DNA of 64,000 nucleotides from Atopsyche davidsoni (lineage: Eukaryota; Arthropoda; Insecta; Trichoptera; Hydrobiosidae), in the NCBI GenBank assembly GCA_022113835.1, contig JAILWY010000008.1, forward strand, positions 2,162,001 to 2,226,000, written 5' to 3'. Below are positions 25,901 through 39,500 of this stretch, piece after piece. The notes beneath the pieces were generated by a model that saw only the letters and a program-made list of their open reading frames with translations, made no database searches and was not told the DNA's origin. The translations under genes were made by a program, and so were the position numbers. The stretch's first letter is position 1. Each line of letters opens with the position of its first letter.

Positions 25901-27560
25901 GCCAATCGGGCCCCGAAATGCGATAATAATCCTCTAGTTAAATATTTGCGATGCTCAAATGTGGGGCGAATTCCGCGCAGAAGGCAAAAAAAAAAAAATA
26001 ACAAATGACAAAGTAAAAATTCCCGAGGTGTTGATTAAATTTTCAGCCTGGCAAATTGTGATGCGATTTTTTTTTGATAAAGAATCGCGTTAAAGCTTAA
26101 TAAATTAAATTGTTTTCAATAACAGACCTATGCTGATTTTTTTTTATTGCGAGATTATAAATATTGAAGTATAACTCTGATAAAGCTTCATGTATGATAT
26201 ACAGGGTTAGGCAGGGAGGTATGGATGATTTGAACGGGGCGCCACGCGGGGTGGGGATAACCCTGGTGGATAAAGAGTGGGGGTATTTGCTCGTCAGGAG
26301 ATTTTTGTAATGGCAACATCCAAGTTACACATTGAAAAAATAAAATTTGAGTTTCGTTGAAAAATGAGCGTGTAACTGTTATTTCAAATCATCCATACCT
26401 CCCTGCCTAACCCTGTATTTGTATTATGACATTTTCAGTTTTAAAATCTTTAAATATAATAAAATACTCAAGTGATTTTTCCATGTATTAAGTTTTATTG
26501 GTGACCGGTTTCGCCTACCTTTCACTTTGGAATTATCAAACTGAGAGAGTGATAATACCAACGCGAAAGGTTGGCAAAACCGGTCACCAATAAAAATTGA
26601 CATGTATTTTATTATATTTAAAATATTACACCAAGTACTCTCTATCAAAAATATTGATTATATTAATTTAAAACAAAAAAAGTTTTTTTTTTTAACTCAT
26701 CTGGATCAATTTATAAAATGAAATTTAAAATTTTACGAACCCCAACTGACTAATTTTCGACGAATTAATTAATTTAATAACGCTTGAGTGTTTAATGGCT
26801 GATTTGTTAATAACAAATTGATTGATTTATAAGCTTGAATTCCACAATGCATTTTTGTTAATTATTGATCTTGAAATTATTCTCAATTAAATATGCTAAA
26901 ATTGCAATATAACTATAAAACATTAACTTATTAATGCTTTATTGTTTATTAATTGAAGCACTGATTAGATAAAAATCATTTTTTATTTATTATTATTTAT
27001 TGTTGGTAGAAAACAGCCAGACTCGAAGTTATATAATTTGTATAACACGCAAGACGCGTAATCGATCGATCAATTATTTTCAATAATAAATTCATTGAAA
27101 AAAAATAAACAGGCAAATGAATTGATTAATATATATTTTTTATGCAAATAAAGCTGTCAAAAATAAAATGTTGGTGATTAAGGTATTTAATTTTTTAAAA
27201 ACAAAAAATAAAAACCCAACAGCATTCGAAACTTTCCAAAGCTTGCTTTAGAAAAAATAGTTACTCGAGTAGATTTAGATTTCCAGTCAGTTAAATCTGC
27301 TTCATCATCACCATCACTTTTCACAAGCCTATCAATTAATAGTTTTTGACACCTCTAGGTATTTGACCTAGTTTCGCGTTAATTTCAGCTTCCAACTTCC
27401 TTTGTCTAGTCACGGGACAGGCTGAGCCAAGACCTCGATACAAATTATCAGCAGGTAATTACATACACACAACACACGCACCGCGTATCGCAGCTTCCCG
27501 AGATAACGCGTGAGGACTCTTGCTTATCGAGTCACTCGTGATTAATGATCGTAATGAATG

Positions 27561-27595
<35 letters not shown>

Positions 27596-30500
27596 GGCTC
27601 TTGGGTATCATGCTGTGTTTTATTTCAATTTTCTCAGCTTCTGTCCCGGTGCTGGGCCTGCAAGTTCCCCAAAAGCCGAGACTGAAATATGGGAATTTTC
27701 AAAAAAAAAAAAATAGGCGGCTCAACACCCAACGCACGCAGCATTTCCAAGATATCATATATTGACGCCGAAGGGTGCTTCATCGCATTGCTTGTTTGTT
27801 CTAATCGTAACGACCTGCGATTGCAACGGATAGCCCCTCCAGCCTCCCCGGGGGGCGAGACAGTCCCGCTGAAGTTATAACGGCCGGCCATCGGCGCCCC
27901 CGCCCTTAATTATTCAAAGTTAATTAACAGTTTGGCAACAGCGGGCCCCACCGGATGTGACGGCGACAATAACAATGATGCGCGCACCGGATGCGGCGGC
28001 GGACCTTCCGGGGAATCTTGTTAAACGACCTGCGCGGCCAGTGCACGGCCACTCTCGCGAAGCCTTCACACACCCTTGAGCCTTGTATTTTTCTCGATTC
28101 GTTTTGCGACCGGGCCAACTTTGCCGAATGAATATTTTATTTAAAAAAACTAGAAATGTTGCCCGTCACAGAATGACGTATTCGATGTACGATGCAATAG
28201 TTTGGCTGAATACTCGAATAGCTGGGTACTCGAGTTTTAAAAAGACGCTGCTCACGTTTTCCTTCCAATTCATTGCTTGACATTTGTGTCACATTTCGTT
28301 TCACAAACAACGCATTACTTTCCCTCTTCTCGCGAAATTCTCGCGGTGAACAATAGAATCCTATAATTCGTACATATTGAAGCTCGCTAAAGCATATTTT
28401 ATAGTTTTATTCAATTAGTTTATGAATGAAAATATAATCCTATCGTATTGAAGTTCGGCACATAACTGCGGAAAAACTTACTGAACTTACATGCAACAAA
28501 TCAGCGTTGTATCTTTTAAGATATTCTATAAAGAACCAAAAAATGAAACATACATACACACAATGGATATTATTATAGTAGATTATGACCGATAAAAATT
28601 TATTGCGATTGTGTCGCGACAAATGATCAGTGTTTTGTCCAAACGATAGAAAAGGTCTCTATCCAGTTTTGTATGAATTGAAAGCATACCGAAATGGCAT
28701 GTATATTACAGTAATACCCCGCTTTACGCGAGGGATACGTTCCGGAAAAAATCGCGTTAAGTGAAATTCGCGTATATCGGGGTTTACGATAAAACATACC
28801 TACATAGTCAAAACTTAATTCAAAAAAATACGAATCATGAATGAATCAATCACTTTAATTCTAAGAACACTCTATATAGTATTACATGTTATTTTTACTG
28901 AAAAATACATCTATTGTCTTTTGGGTAGCGTTTTTTTTACGTTCTTGTAAAATACGTTCATAACATCCAACGCTGTTTTTAATTGTTAGGAGAAGTCAAT
29001 GACGACATTGTGTTCATATAAACATTCTTAAAATAAGAAATCCGCGTAATGCGAGGCATTTTAACGCGAAATTTTAACGTGAAACCGCGCATAACGGGGT
29101 CGCGTAAAGCGGGGTATTACTGTATATATATATTTTTTAAACAAGAAATAAATTCATCATAATGTAAAATTAACGCAAAAAAAGGATTGATGATATAAGA
29201 TAGGCATAAGAAATACTAATTGGAAAGTCATTGTATAAAAAAAAAATTATACAGTAGTTGACCATCAACAAAGAAAGGAAACTCTTGACGTTGGTAAAAA
29301 AGCGAAAGGTCTCCTATTTTGGGCATTATAAGTATTGCACCCTCCAGCTGATTGTCCAAGGAAAAAGGGGCATCGGAAGAAGGAAGTTCACTTGGATGCT
29401 GAATATGCGCCAGCGGTAGGATATCCGAAGTGCAGCCGGATAGGGACATGTCCGAGGAAATTACCAACCTCCCACGAGGAGAGGCAACAGAAGAAGAAGT
29501 TCAAATTCAAAATGTCATTCAAAAAAGAACAAATTTGGAACAACGACGTGCCGCAGTTGTCACGGGGCCGCTGAATAAATGATGCGGGTCGTGCATTCGG
29601 GCCGTGTTTGTCTAGATGTTGTGTTTACTCGCGCGAATTGCGAATATCCCATTTGGATGGCTGCTTACCTTGGGGGTCTACATAATGAGTAAATTCATTT
29701 CCGCTACTGACCCAAGCGACTATCCGAATGCCGAAATTATACTCATGCATGGATAACTTGTTATATTTGAGCACCTGTAAAATTAACTATTTAAACCAAA
29801 AAAATGAAAGACCTTAGTCCGATGCTCTCCAACCGAAGAATAAAAAAAATTGTACTAATTAAAATGAGAAATGTAAGCGAAAATAAGTATATCGTTATAA
29901 TTTTCAAAATAATAATTCTTTCCAGAAAATCATAAAAAAGCTTGTTGAAATAGCATTTTATGGTGGCTGATCCCTTTGATGGGTCAATTTTTGAGTTTTT
30001 TGATATTTTTTTGCAAAATATTTTCTGCGTTAAAGCTAGATAGGTTCCTTTTTCTAATGAAATGATTTTTTTATCTCTTGTAAATTTACTTTTAACATGA
30101 TAAATATGTATTTTCCCGATTAAAGTTTAGGAATTGGGAGATTATTATAACCGATGGATCTAGAACCCTAAGCATTTAGGTGCCTTTTTTTAAAAATTGG
30201 AAATAAAAGATTACAAATAAACCTATGGCAAAAGATTAGCTAAAAAATAAAAACAATATTTTTTATAACAAACTTTGGTTTTGAAAAGTCGTTATTTTAT
30301 CAACTTTTTCAACATCATATTGTCTGTCGACTAAATATGTCGTTAGCGCCATCTATGTGTGAAAGCCAAAGACTTAGTAGCCCACTTAAAAACAACTTTT
30401 TTTTTAGCCGGCTTTGGTACTACTTCCGGGAGCAGAAACATATCTTGAAAAAATAAATGGTTCCCGCAAAAATAAAATAATAAAAATAAAGGTGCCACCC

Positions 30501-33500
30501 TTAGGTACAAAAAGGTTAGGGACCCCTGCCTTAGTCAATATCATTGAAATTTCACACATGTTCTGAAAGCTCAATCAAATTGAACAGTGATCACAAAGCT
30601 ATGGAATAAATATTACACCCGGATTAAAATCAAACGCTTCTGCTTCCATAAACAATTTATAATCAAATCGAATAAGTTTTTTCGATATATATTTTGATAT
30701 CTCGACAATCACTGTTCAACATAACAAGTCTTTGGGATCTTCACCGTTAATTACACCCACTAAAACGAGCAAAGGCATTAAAATTTCCCCAATGACACTG
30801 ATGGCAGTATAATCGTACATAATACACCCAATGAATCCACAATTATTACGGAATTACATCAAAAAGAGATCACGGGCCATCCCGAAAGTGGATTAACTAC
30901 TATTAGAAGGGTATAACGAAGGTCTTGGCGGGCGCATTTTTAGAGTTACGGAGCTCAACCGATGGTCCGGTGATTCCACCTCCGCAGGTCGCCAAGGGGG
31001 GATTCCCCGAATTACAATATAGCATTTGTAATCCCCGGGATATATATATATATATATATAGCCATAAAGCAAATAATCTATCGTCCGTGGGCAAGAAGAA
31101 GAGAGTTCGGAACTTGGAGTAACCGGAATCGACGGGGATAGGGACGCGAGATTGGCGCGGCAGGTCACGATCACGATTGCGACCGTGACTTGAAAAAAAT
31201 TATTATATGCTACCACGAATATCGAAACTAGACAAAATACACCATTTGCAAATTATAATTTGTAAGCAACCAAAAGGACTAAGTGAACAATCAAGTGTTT
31301 GTTTTTTTTTTAGTAGATTATCAACATTGCAATAATATTTTTGCGTCTGGCGATATTACGACAATAGCTTAACTTTCCATTTATCATTTCCTTTTTGCAA
31401 TGACTCATATATTTGTTGCCTCAGTAGACGTATAATAAATGTTTTATAAAGAAAACTTGTTTATGGAGACGTTTGTCATCAGCAGACGTTAATATAACGC
31501 CAATGCTATTTGAGCAATGGAACTTTTTTAACCGTACTTTTTTTTTTAGTAAATACGGCTACGACAGTGAATGCACTTGTATACAATGTTTCTGTAGACG
31601 TTAATGTAACGCGAATGCTATTTGAGCAATGCCACTTTTTTAACCGTACTTTTTTTTTTTTTTGTAAATACGGCTACGATAGTGAATGCGATTACAAAAA
31701 GTTTTAAAAATTCTCACCTCGTGCATTGCACACCTCTAGCACAAAGCCTCAGAGGCTCGATCTCGTTAGGACAAAGTTTCAGAGAGCGCGAGAGGGATGG
31801 GAGGGAGAGAGTACCATAAACTTCAAAAGCTAATCACTCAACCGGTCCATGGGCCTGGCCGGGCCATGGTCCACGGTGGACGTCCATCGGTAGTCGATAT
31901 AAAACACGATTCAATGGTAAATTTCACAATTATTCGTCCGCCCCGTGCTCGATGCACACAGCGATATCTTGGTCCAAAATTATCGCTTACAATGTCGCGA
32001 ATGATTTCATAATTAATTTGCGATTGGACAAAAAAAATATTACGGAATATTTTAAACGACACCATCACGCTAATAAAGCATGGTTTCTGCTAATGTGAGT
32101 TATAATTTAAATAAAATGGTTAAAATATATACACGGCTATTGCAATGCGATGCTCTTACCAATTGAGGTCAACTGGTCAGAGCATTTTGAGAAAAGTTCT
32201 ATAGTCAAGAGACATAACCCTGAAATCTCGATGGAGATTCACTAAGTGTTATGTCGTCTCAGTTCTCTTTTATGGAGTCTGTGGACACTCAAGACCGCTA
32301 CTATGCGAAGAATGAAGCGGCAGAAATGTGGCTGTATAGGAGAATCTACATTTAAACAATATGTTGACATAAGTTTTGATGAAATAACAGTATATGACAA
32401 TGAACATATCTGCGGGGTCTCTCTTTTTAACAAGTATTGACTGTATTGTGCTGTAATATGTGAGATGATTACCTGCTGTTTTTTTAGATTAAGTGATTTA
32501 AAAAGAAACGTTTGAAAGGTGGCTAAACAGGAAAATACTTAAGATACCATGAGTTGACCGCGTCATGAACGAAAGAGTCTTGCACAGAATGCGCAAAGAA
32601 TGGGAAATCATGACGTTGGTAAAGAAGCGAACGGTCTCCTATTTTGGTCACATTTTTCGCAATAATAAATATGGCATCTACCAGCTGATTGTTTAACAAA
32701 AAACCAAAGAAAAAGGAAGTTCACGTGGATGCGGAATTTGCGTCAGTGGCTGGAGATCGGATGCGGAATCGGATAGGGATATGTTCGAGGAAATGGTCAC
32801 CAACCTCCTATGAGGCAACAAAAGAAGAAGGTGAGAGCATTGCTAACTAACCACTTAAACATTGGATGTAGAATATCGAGAAAATCGTTGAGATTTTTAT
32901 GTATGAAAATATTGGATAGCCGAAAGATGGATAGTGAAAAACGAGGACGTGCAAATTCACAGCAAAATCAAACGCAGGCGTTATTGCTTGATACAAAACG
33001 ACGCACTTGGGCGTCAGTGTGATGCTCATTAGCCATTCAGGCCGGGCTCGAGGGGGCCCCACACATGAGAATCGGTGATTTCCCTGTAAAAAGCTGGCCG
33101 TTTTTTCAGGCGCGTCAGCTGCCACGCACTACGTGGGGGAGGCCGCCGCGGCACCGCCCGCAATTCACCGCCCGCAATTCGTCGTCGGCCCCCCAGTCCA
33201 CGCGTGAGTAGAAAAAAAAATTGTAAATACATTGATTAAGTACATTTTTTCATAATAAGTACGTTGTTTCATTTATAGGATATGATTGTTAAAAATTCTT
33301 GCTTAGTACTACTAGTGATTCGTTGGTATAATTGGTAATGCACCGGCCATGTAAGCTTGTGGGGATGTGGGTTCAAATCTCACACAAATCACGATGATAT
33401 TTTTCTAAGAGTTTCTTTAATCAATTTTCAATATTTGAAAAAATGTACTTAATCATTGTCAATCAATCAAACCTGTATAGGCAAAATCGTACTTCCTGTG

Positions 33501-36500
33501 AGACGGTCTTCACAAAAATCAATAATATAGTAAATACATTTTTGAAATACGAAGCTTAAACAGAACAGGACCAACTATATGTTTTCTAATGTTGCCATAT
33601 ATGCAACTCAATTAGAGTGCAGGGCGTGCGTTGTAAAAAACTGTCGTGTCAAGATAAAAATTAATTAAATACTAATATGATTGGGCATATTTTTTCACAC
33701 ATTGAAAATTATTGAAACTTCTTGTGTAGGTAATGATTGTTAAAAATTCTCGATTAACAGAGGTGACTTGTTAGTACAAGGGTCAGTACACCGGCCACGT
33801 AAGCTTGGAGATGTAGGTTCGAATCCTACACAAGTCACGATGATATTTCTTAATAAAGAGTTTCTTAAAATCATTTTCAATGTGTGAAAATATATGCCTA
33901 ATCATATAAGTAAGTAGTATACGCCTGTAAAGGTAATTAAAACACAAAATAGACATATATAATTAATAAAATATTTATATAATAATAAATTTATGAAAAT
34001 TTCAATGATTCATAAATGATATGACGAAAAAAACAATTTTATGCTTTTAGAGTGCAAATAAGTATTTTAAGCGCCTCACACACGTGTCAAAAAATTGAAC
34101 AATGGTGTTGCCATATACCAGTAGTTTTTTTTTTTTAAGATTTCGCTGATTTTCACTGGTATATGGCAACACCATTGTACAATTTGTTGATAAGTGTAGA
34201 TAAGATCCTTTTAACCACTGTGTCTACGCGGATTGTTTGTACCGATTTTGAGTTATATAAACACAAAAAAATAAACCTATCCTATCCCTTTCAATGTAAA
34301 CAAAAGTCATAAAAGTAAAAATCTCATATAATTAATATTTAAATTGAATTATTTGCTGTGGGCGGTAAATCTGGGGCGGTGAAAATTTCGCGCCCGCCAC
34401 ACCGCCGGCTCGTATTTATTTTTTATTTTTATTTTATTTTTAATGCGCCGCCCCGCGAGCAGGGCCCCCCGATTGAATTAAAAGCGAATTAAGTCGCCAT
34501 TAGGGGCTCGTGCCCGGGTGTCATTAAAAACACACTTGATTTGACCGACTTTTAATTGCACAATGTGCGAAGCCATAACGCGGGCCGTAGACATCTCGAT
34601 GGTAAAAAAAAAAAATCGTACGCAATTACATTAAATAATTGCAAGGGCTTCTCGTCCGGCTTTTGTCAAGCCCCCCAAAGTGATAAGTCCATATATATAA
34701 AAAAATAATTAAATTATATTGCACATTTTAATTTTATTTTGTCGACTGCACCTAGTTTTGCCAACATCCTATGTTGACATTTGCATGCAAAGTGGTTGGC
34801 AAAACCAGTCGCACAAAACACGATTAAAATGTATGAAATCACTTAAAAGATAAAAATAAATTCTTCTTCATGACCGACTATTTCACTGAGCATATACTAA
34901 TGCTGAGCCAGTGTTCATGGTTTTTTAAGGGGAAAATAGTGTAGCGGGTCCTTCTTCACCGCAGTTTTATATTAAAAAGTCTACCGATATAGGAAATTCA
35001 TACATAAATTATTGATTTTTGTGAAAACCGTCTCACAGGAAGTACGATTTAGCCTATACAGGTTTTATTGATTGATAATGATTGAGTACATTTTTCCAAA
35101 TATTGAAAATTGATTAAAGAAACTCTTAAAAAAATACCATCGTGATTTGTGTGGAATTTGAACCCACATCCCCACAAGCTTACATGGCCGGTGCATTACC
35201 AATTATACCAACGAATCACTAGTAGTACCAAGCAAGAATTTTTAACAATCATATCCTATAAATGAAACAACGTACTTATTATGCCAATTAAATATTGTGT
35301 GAGTTACAATACTAGATTTTTAACACAGAGCACTGAGTGAAGCATTTAAATCCGATCTGTATATTATTATTTTTAAAAGTCTATTTAATAAAGCCAATAC
35401 ACGCACGTGCCAAATATATTATTGATTTTTGTGAAGACCGTCTCACAGGAGGTACGATCTTGCCTATACAGGTTTGATCGATTGATATTTTTCAATTTTT
35501 ATCAATTTCAATTGATGAATTTTTATAATGAGAAAAGAAGTTTATCAATGAGTCTGAAGCAGTAATATGGAAAAGAAACTGTAGGAAAAAAAATATATAT
35601 GGGACTCTCTGGCGTGGTGTACGACCTGCATCCAAGAGCTGCATTTCCACACCGCCGGAGACCAGAATCGAGAGCCCCCCCAGCAGATCCTCGAGCGTGC
35701 AAAACTTCGTCCCGAGCGGGATGCGAACCCATAAAGTCGACTCCCGCCGCCGAGCCGGGCTTACACGGTGTCGCCGGCGCGACGACTCGGCGACGGATCA
35801 TCCCCCGGCGATATAATATTCAACATCCCCCCTATCCCCCCATCCGATCCCCGATATTCATATAGATAAACCATGGCTCGATACCGTCTTTATCCAGGTG
35901 CTAAGTTGCCGCCGCAGCCGCGGAGCCGCAAATAAGCCGTCGCCAGAATTCTAGTGGAAATGTTTCTTCATATGATATAAATATATTCGACTATTTCCCA
36001 AAATGATAAAATATACAGCGCTGGAGATAAAAATGATTGTTGCGTATTCGGAAAATAAAACCGTTGCCTAAAGTATATCAAAGATATGTTTTAAAATATC
36101 AGCATTGCATGGCAAGCCACTGCTTTCAATTTTATCATATTATTGTCTACGTCTCCATCTGGAACACGTGTTTTGAGTTATTTATCCAAGTTTTTGCTCC
36201 TGAAAGCACTCCCGTATAATATCAATGATGCTCATAGTAGTAAATTTAGTCAGTCATCATTTTTATTTCAGGATTGCCTGAATAGTTTTCAGTATGTTCA
36301 GTACATAAAATATATATTGGCCACTTGATATTATCGAACAAAATGTCACATCAGAAATAAGTCGAAAATAATACGAAGATAGCGCGTAAAACGATCTCGA
36401 ACCTGCAGCCATTGCATTTCGCCGCTGAGTGCAGCTGTAAAAATTAACCCTTCCGGGATGTATTATTTGGTGCCACTTTTAACGGCGACTGAAAAACGTA

Positions 36501-39500
36501 CGTCCTGAAAATGCTGAAGACGCTACCCAGAGCTTCTCCAGTCGAGAATCGAATCCAGAGAAAGTATCACCCTCAGTATTGATTGACACTGGAAAGACCA
36601 ATATAATAAAGTATCGACGCTGGAAAGAAAAAATATATATAGTAACTTCCAAGCAAATAATTTCGCTGTAAATCTCTTATAGAAATTTAATAAAAAAATA
36701 TAATCGGGATACTTGGTGATTTTCCTGTTAATAGATAGCGATTATCCAGGTGCCCGATTCTGCATTCGTTGTGCTTCTAGAGCAGTGGCTCTCAAAGTCT
36801 TTTGGCCCACGGACCCCCTTTCATAGTTAAAACTTGCCTACGGACCTTCTTTCATAGTCAACACTTGCCCATGGACCCCCTTTCATAGTTAAAACTTGCT
36901 CACGGACCCCCTTTCATAGTCAAAACTTGCCCATGGACCCCCTTTCATAGTCAAAACTTGCCTACGGACCCCTTTTCATAGTCAAAACATGCCTACGGCC
37001 CCTGGGTGAAAAACTACATAAATTCATATTATAAATTAGTTGGTGCAAGTATCGACTCTATTGTGTTCCTGTATTAATTTACCTGACTCACCGCGATGCC
37101 TGTTATTACTTGTATTTTATGCACCTGTCTATATTTATATTTTACTTAGGATGTAAAAATCGCTAATAATGTATTCATTTTAACTTCCATATTAATAAAA
37201 AATGAGTCACAATTTTTTAATTTTATATTAAACCTTGCGCGGACCCCCTGACGTTGTTCAGGGATCCCCAAATCGATTTAAATTTTCTAAAGACCCCCTG
37301 AATGATCCCAGGGACCCCCTGGAGTCCGTAGGGACCACTTTGAGAAGCACTGCTCTAGAGGCAATACAACATGCCGAGATGGTTAAAATTTCCCACACAA
37401 TAGTTTAGTCAGAGCCAATTATGATCATTTGCATTTCCGCGAGCGTCCCCGTGTCCGGGTGCAGCCTCCGTCCCGGGGATGGAGGGAGGCTGCATTGTGT
37501 GAGGGGAGGAACTTCCACAGCCTCCCTCCGAGGCATTTCCCGGAGGCCCTCACACGGCAGGGGGTCGTAATTGAACGAATCCGACACCGGCTCTTTGCCA
37601 CTCTAGTAATTAATCTCGCAACTAATATAACTGCGATTCATATGCCTACAGAGATAAACGATGGTTGTGTTTCAGACATTCTTGTTTTTAATATTTTTGA
37701 ATAAAATACTTGAGTGATTTTCCACATTTTCGTTTTTATTAGTGACCGGTTTCGCCAACCTTTCACGTTGGCATTATCAAATATGACTCTGTTTGATAAT
37801 GCCAACGTGAAATGTTGGCGAAACCGGTCACTAATAAAAACGAAAATGTGGAAAATCACTCAAGTACTCTCTGTCAAAAATATTGAATTCTTGTTTTTAA
37901 CAATCTTAATTGTTTATATGAATACATTTAATATCTTGATTCAGTAACAGGTTTTCTATTTATTTTGGTGACATTTTTTGCGGTTTATTTTATATATTTT
38001 GTTGCAAAATACTGTTGTATATATTTCACATATTAAAGCTGTGCAAAAACTAGCTATTGGATTTTATAAAAGTTCATATCGTTTCTGATTATTATCATAA
38101 AAATTCAATCACCTCTTTTATAATATTGTTTAATTTTTTACGACCTCCCAAGATTTGCAATTTATTTACTATTAAAAAAACCACGAGACTTTTAAATGTA
38201 TATAATAATCTATTATTAAAATATATTCGACTCTAGCGAGTGATTTACTTGGTAGCAATTATTCTGTAGTTGATATTATTGAAACGAAGCAATTTTATAA
38301 ATATTATAAAAGTAAAATATTGTTTTTAAAAAACATCGATTTACCCTATTTTACAGTAAATCCCCACTCCAGTAAATAACACCACCTTCCACCAATTTTT
38401 AATATATTAACGAATTTCCCAGTTTTCTATGAAGTTGTAATTTATATACCTCGGAATAAAAACTTTGGACGCGTTTTTAGTTATAAATATTTTAATTCAG
38501 TAACAGTATTACCTTCCTCAAAGTAAAGCAACCACCCTCGCTACCTTCACCAGGTTTCACAGTTTTTTCCTTTCAAGCGAGCATTACATAAAAAATCCTT
38601 AAAATTTTCTTTCATTTTCAAACATACTCTGTGTAATAGTATACGCTGAAGCTTTTTCTATTTAAATACAAAAAAACGTCGATTTTGAGCAACAAATATG
38701 AAAAACAAATTGGATACGAGATTACGTTATTTCATCTTTAAAGAGCTTATTCACTCACAAAATATTCATACCGATTTGTCATTATGTGTTTATGACAATT
38801 TTCATAGTATTTATGATAAAAGGTTTTTTTTTTTGTAATTTATCTATTGGAATTAAATATAAAAAAATATTTGCATTAAAAAATCTACCTTACTTAACTG
38901 GACAATCATATGCAGTAATATTCCGCTGTATGCGAGGGATACGTTCCGGAAAAAATCGCGTTAAGTGAAATTCGCGTATATCGGGGTTTACGATTAAACA
39001 TAGTCAAAACTTAATACAAAAAAACGAATTAATTCTAAGAGCACTTTATGCAGTATTACATGTTATTTTTACTGAAAAATGCATACATTGTCTTTTGGGT
39101 AGCGTTTCTTTTGCGTTCTTGTATTATGAAATTCGTTCATAACATCCAACGCTGTTTTTAATTTTTAAGAGAAGTCAATGACTACATTGTGTTCATACAC
39201 ATTCTTAAAATAAAAAATCCGCGTAATGCGAGGCATTTTAACGCGAAATTTGAAATTCGCGTTATAGTGAAACCGCGCATAATGGGGTCGCGTAAAGCGG
39301 GATATTACTATACCATGGATCGTTTTAGGAGTGAAGTTTCAGAATGGTATTCGCTAGAAGAGAGTTGTACCCGAAGGAGCTTACAGAAGGATCGATGATG
39401 GCGGTGAGTATGTTATGTATTTCCCCATGCTTTTTTTATAATCCTACTCTCTCGGGAATATGTTGTTCATACCGACTGATTTAAGTCTTATAATTTTATT

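Noticed and set aside
33315..33390. Possible genuine tRNA-Thr gene
   Set aside because: The same head recurs in at least four other places with a common tail, the loop lacks U33 and the acceptor stem is imperfect, so it is a SINE.
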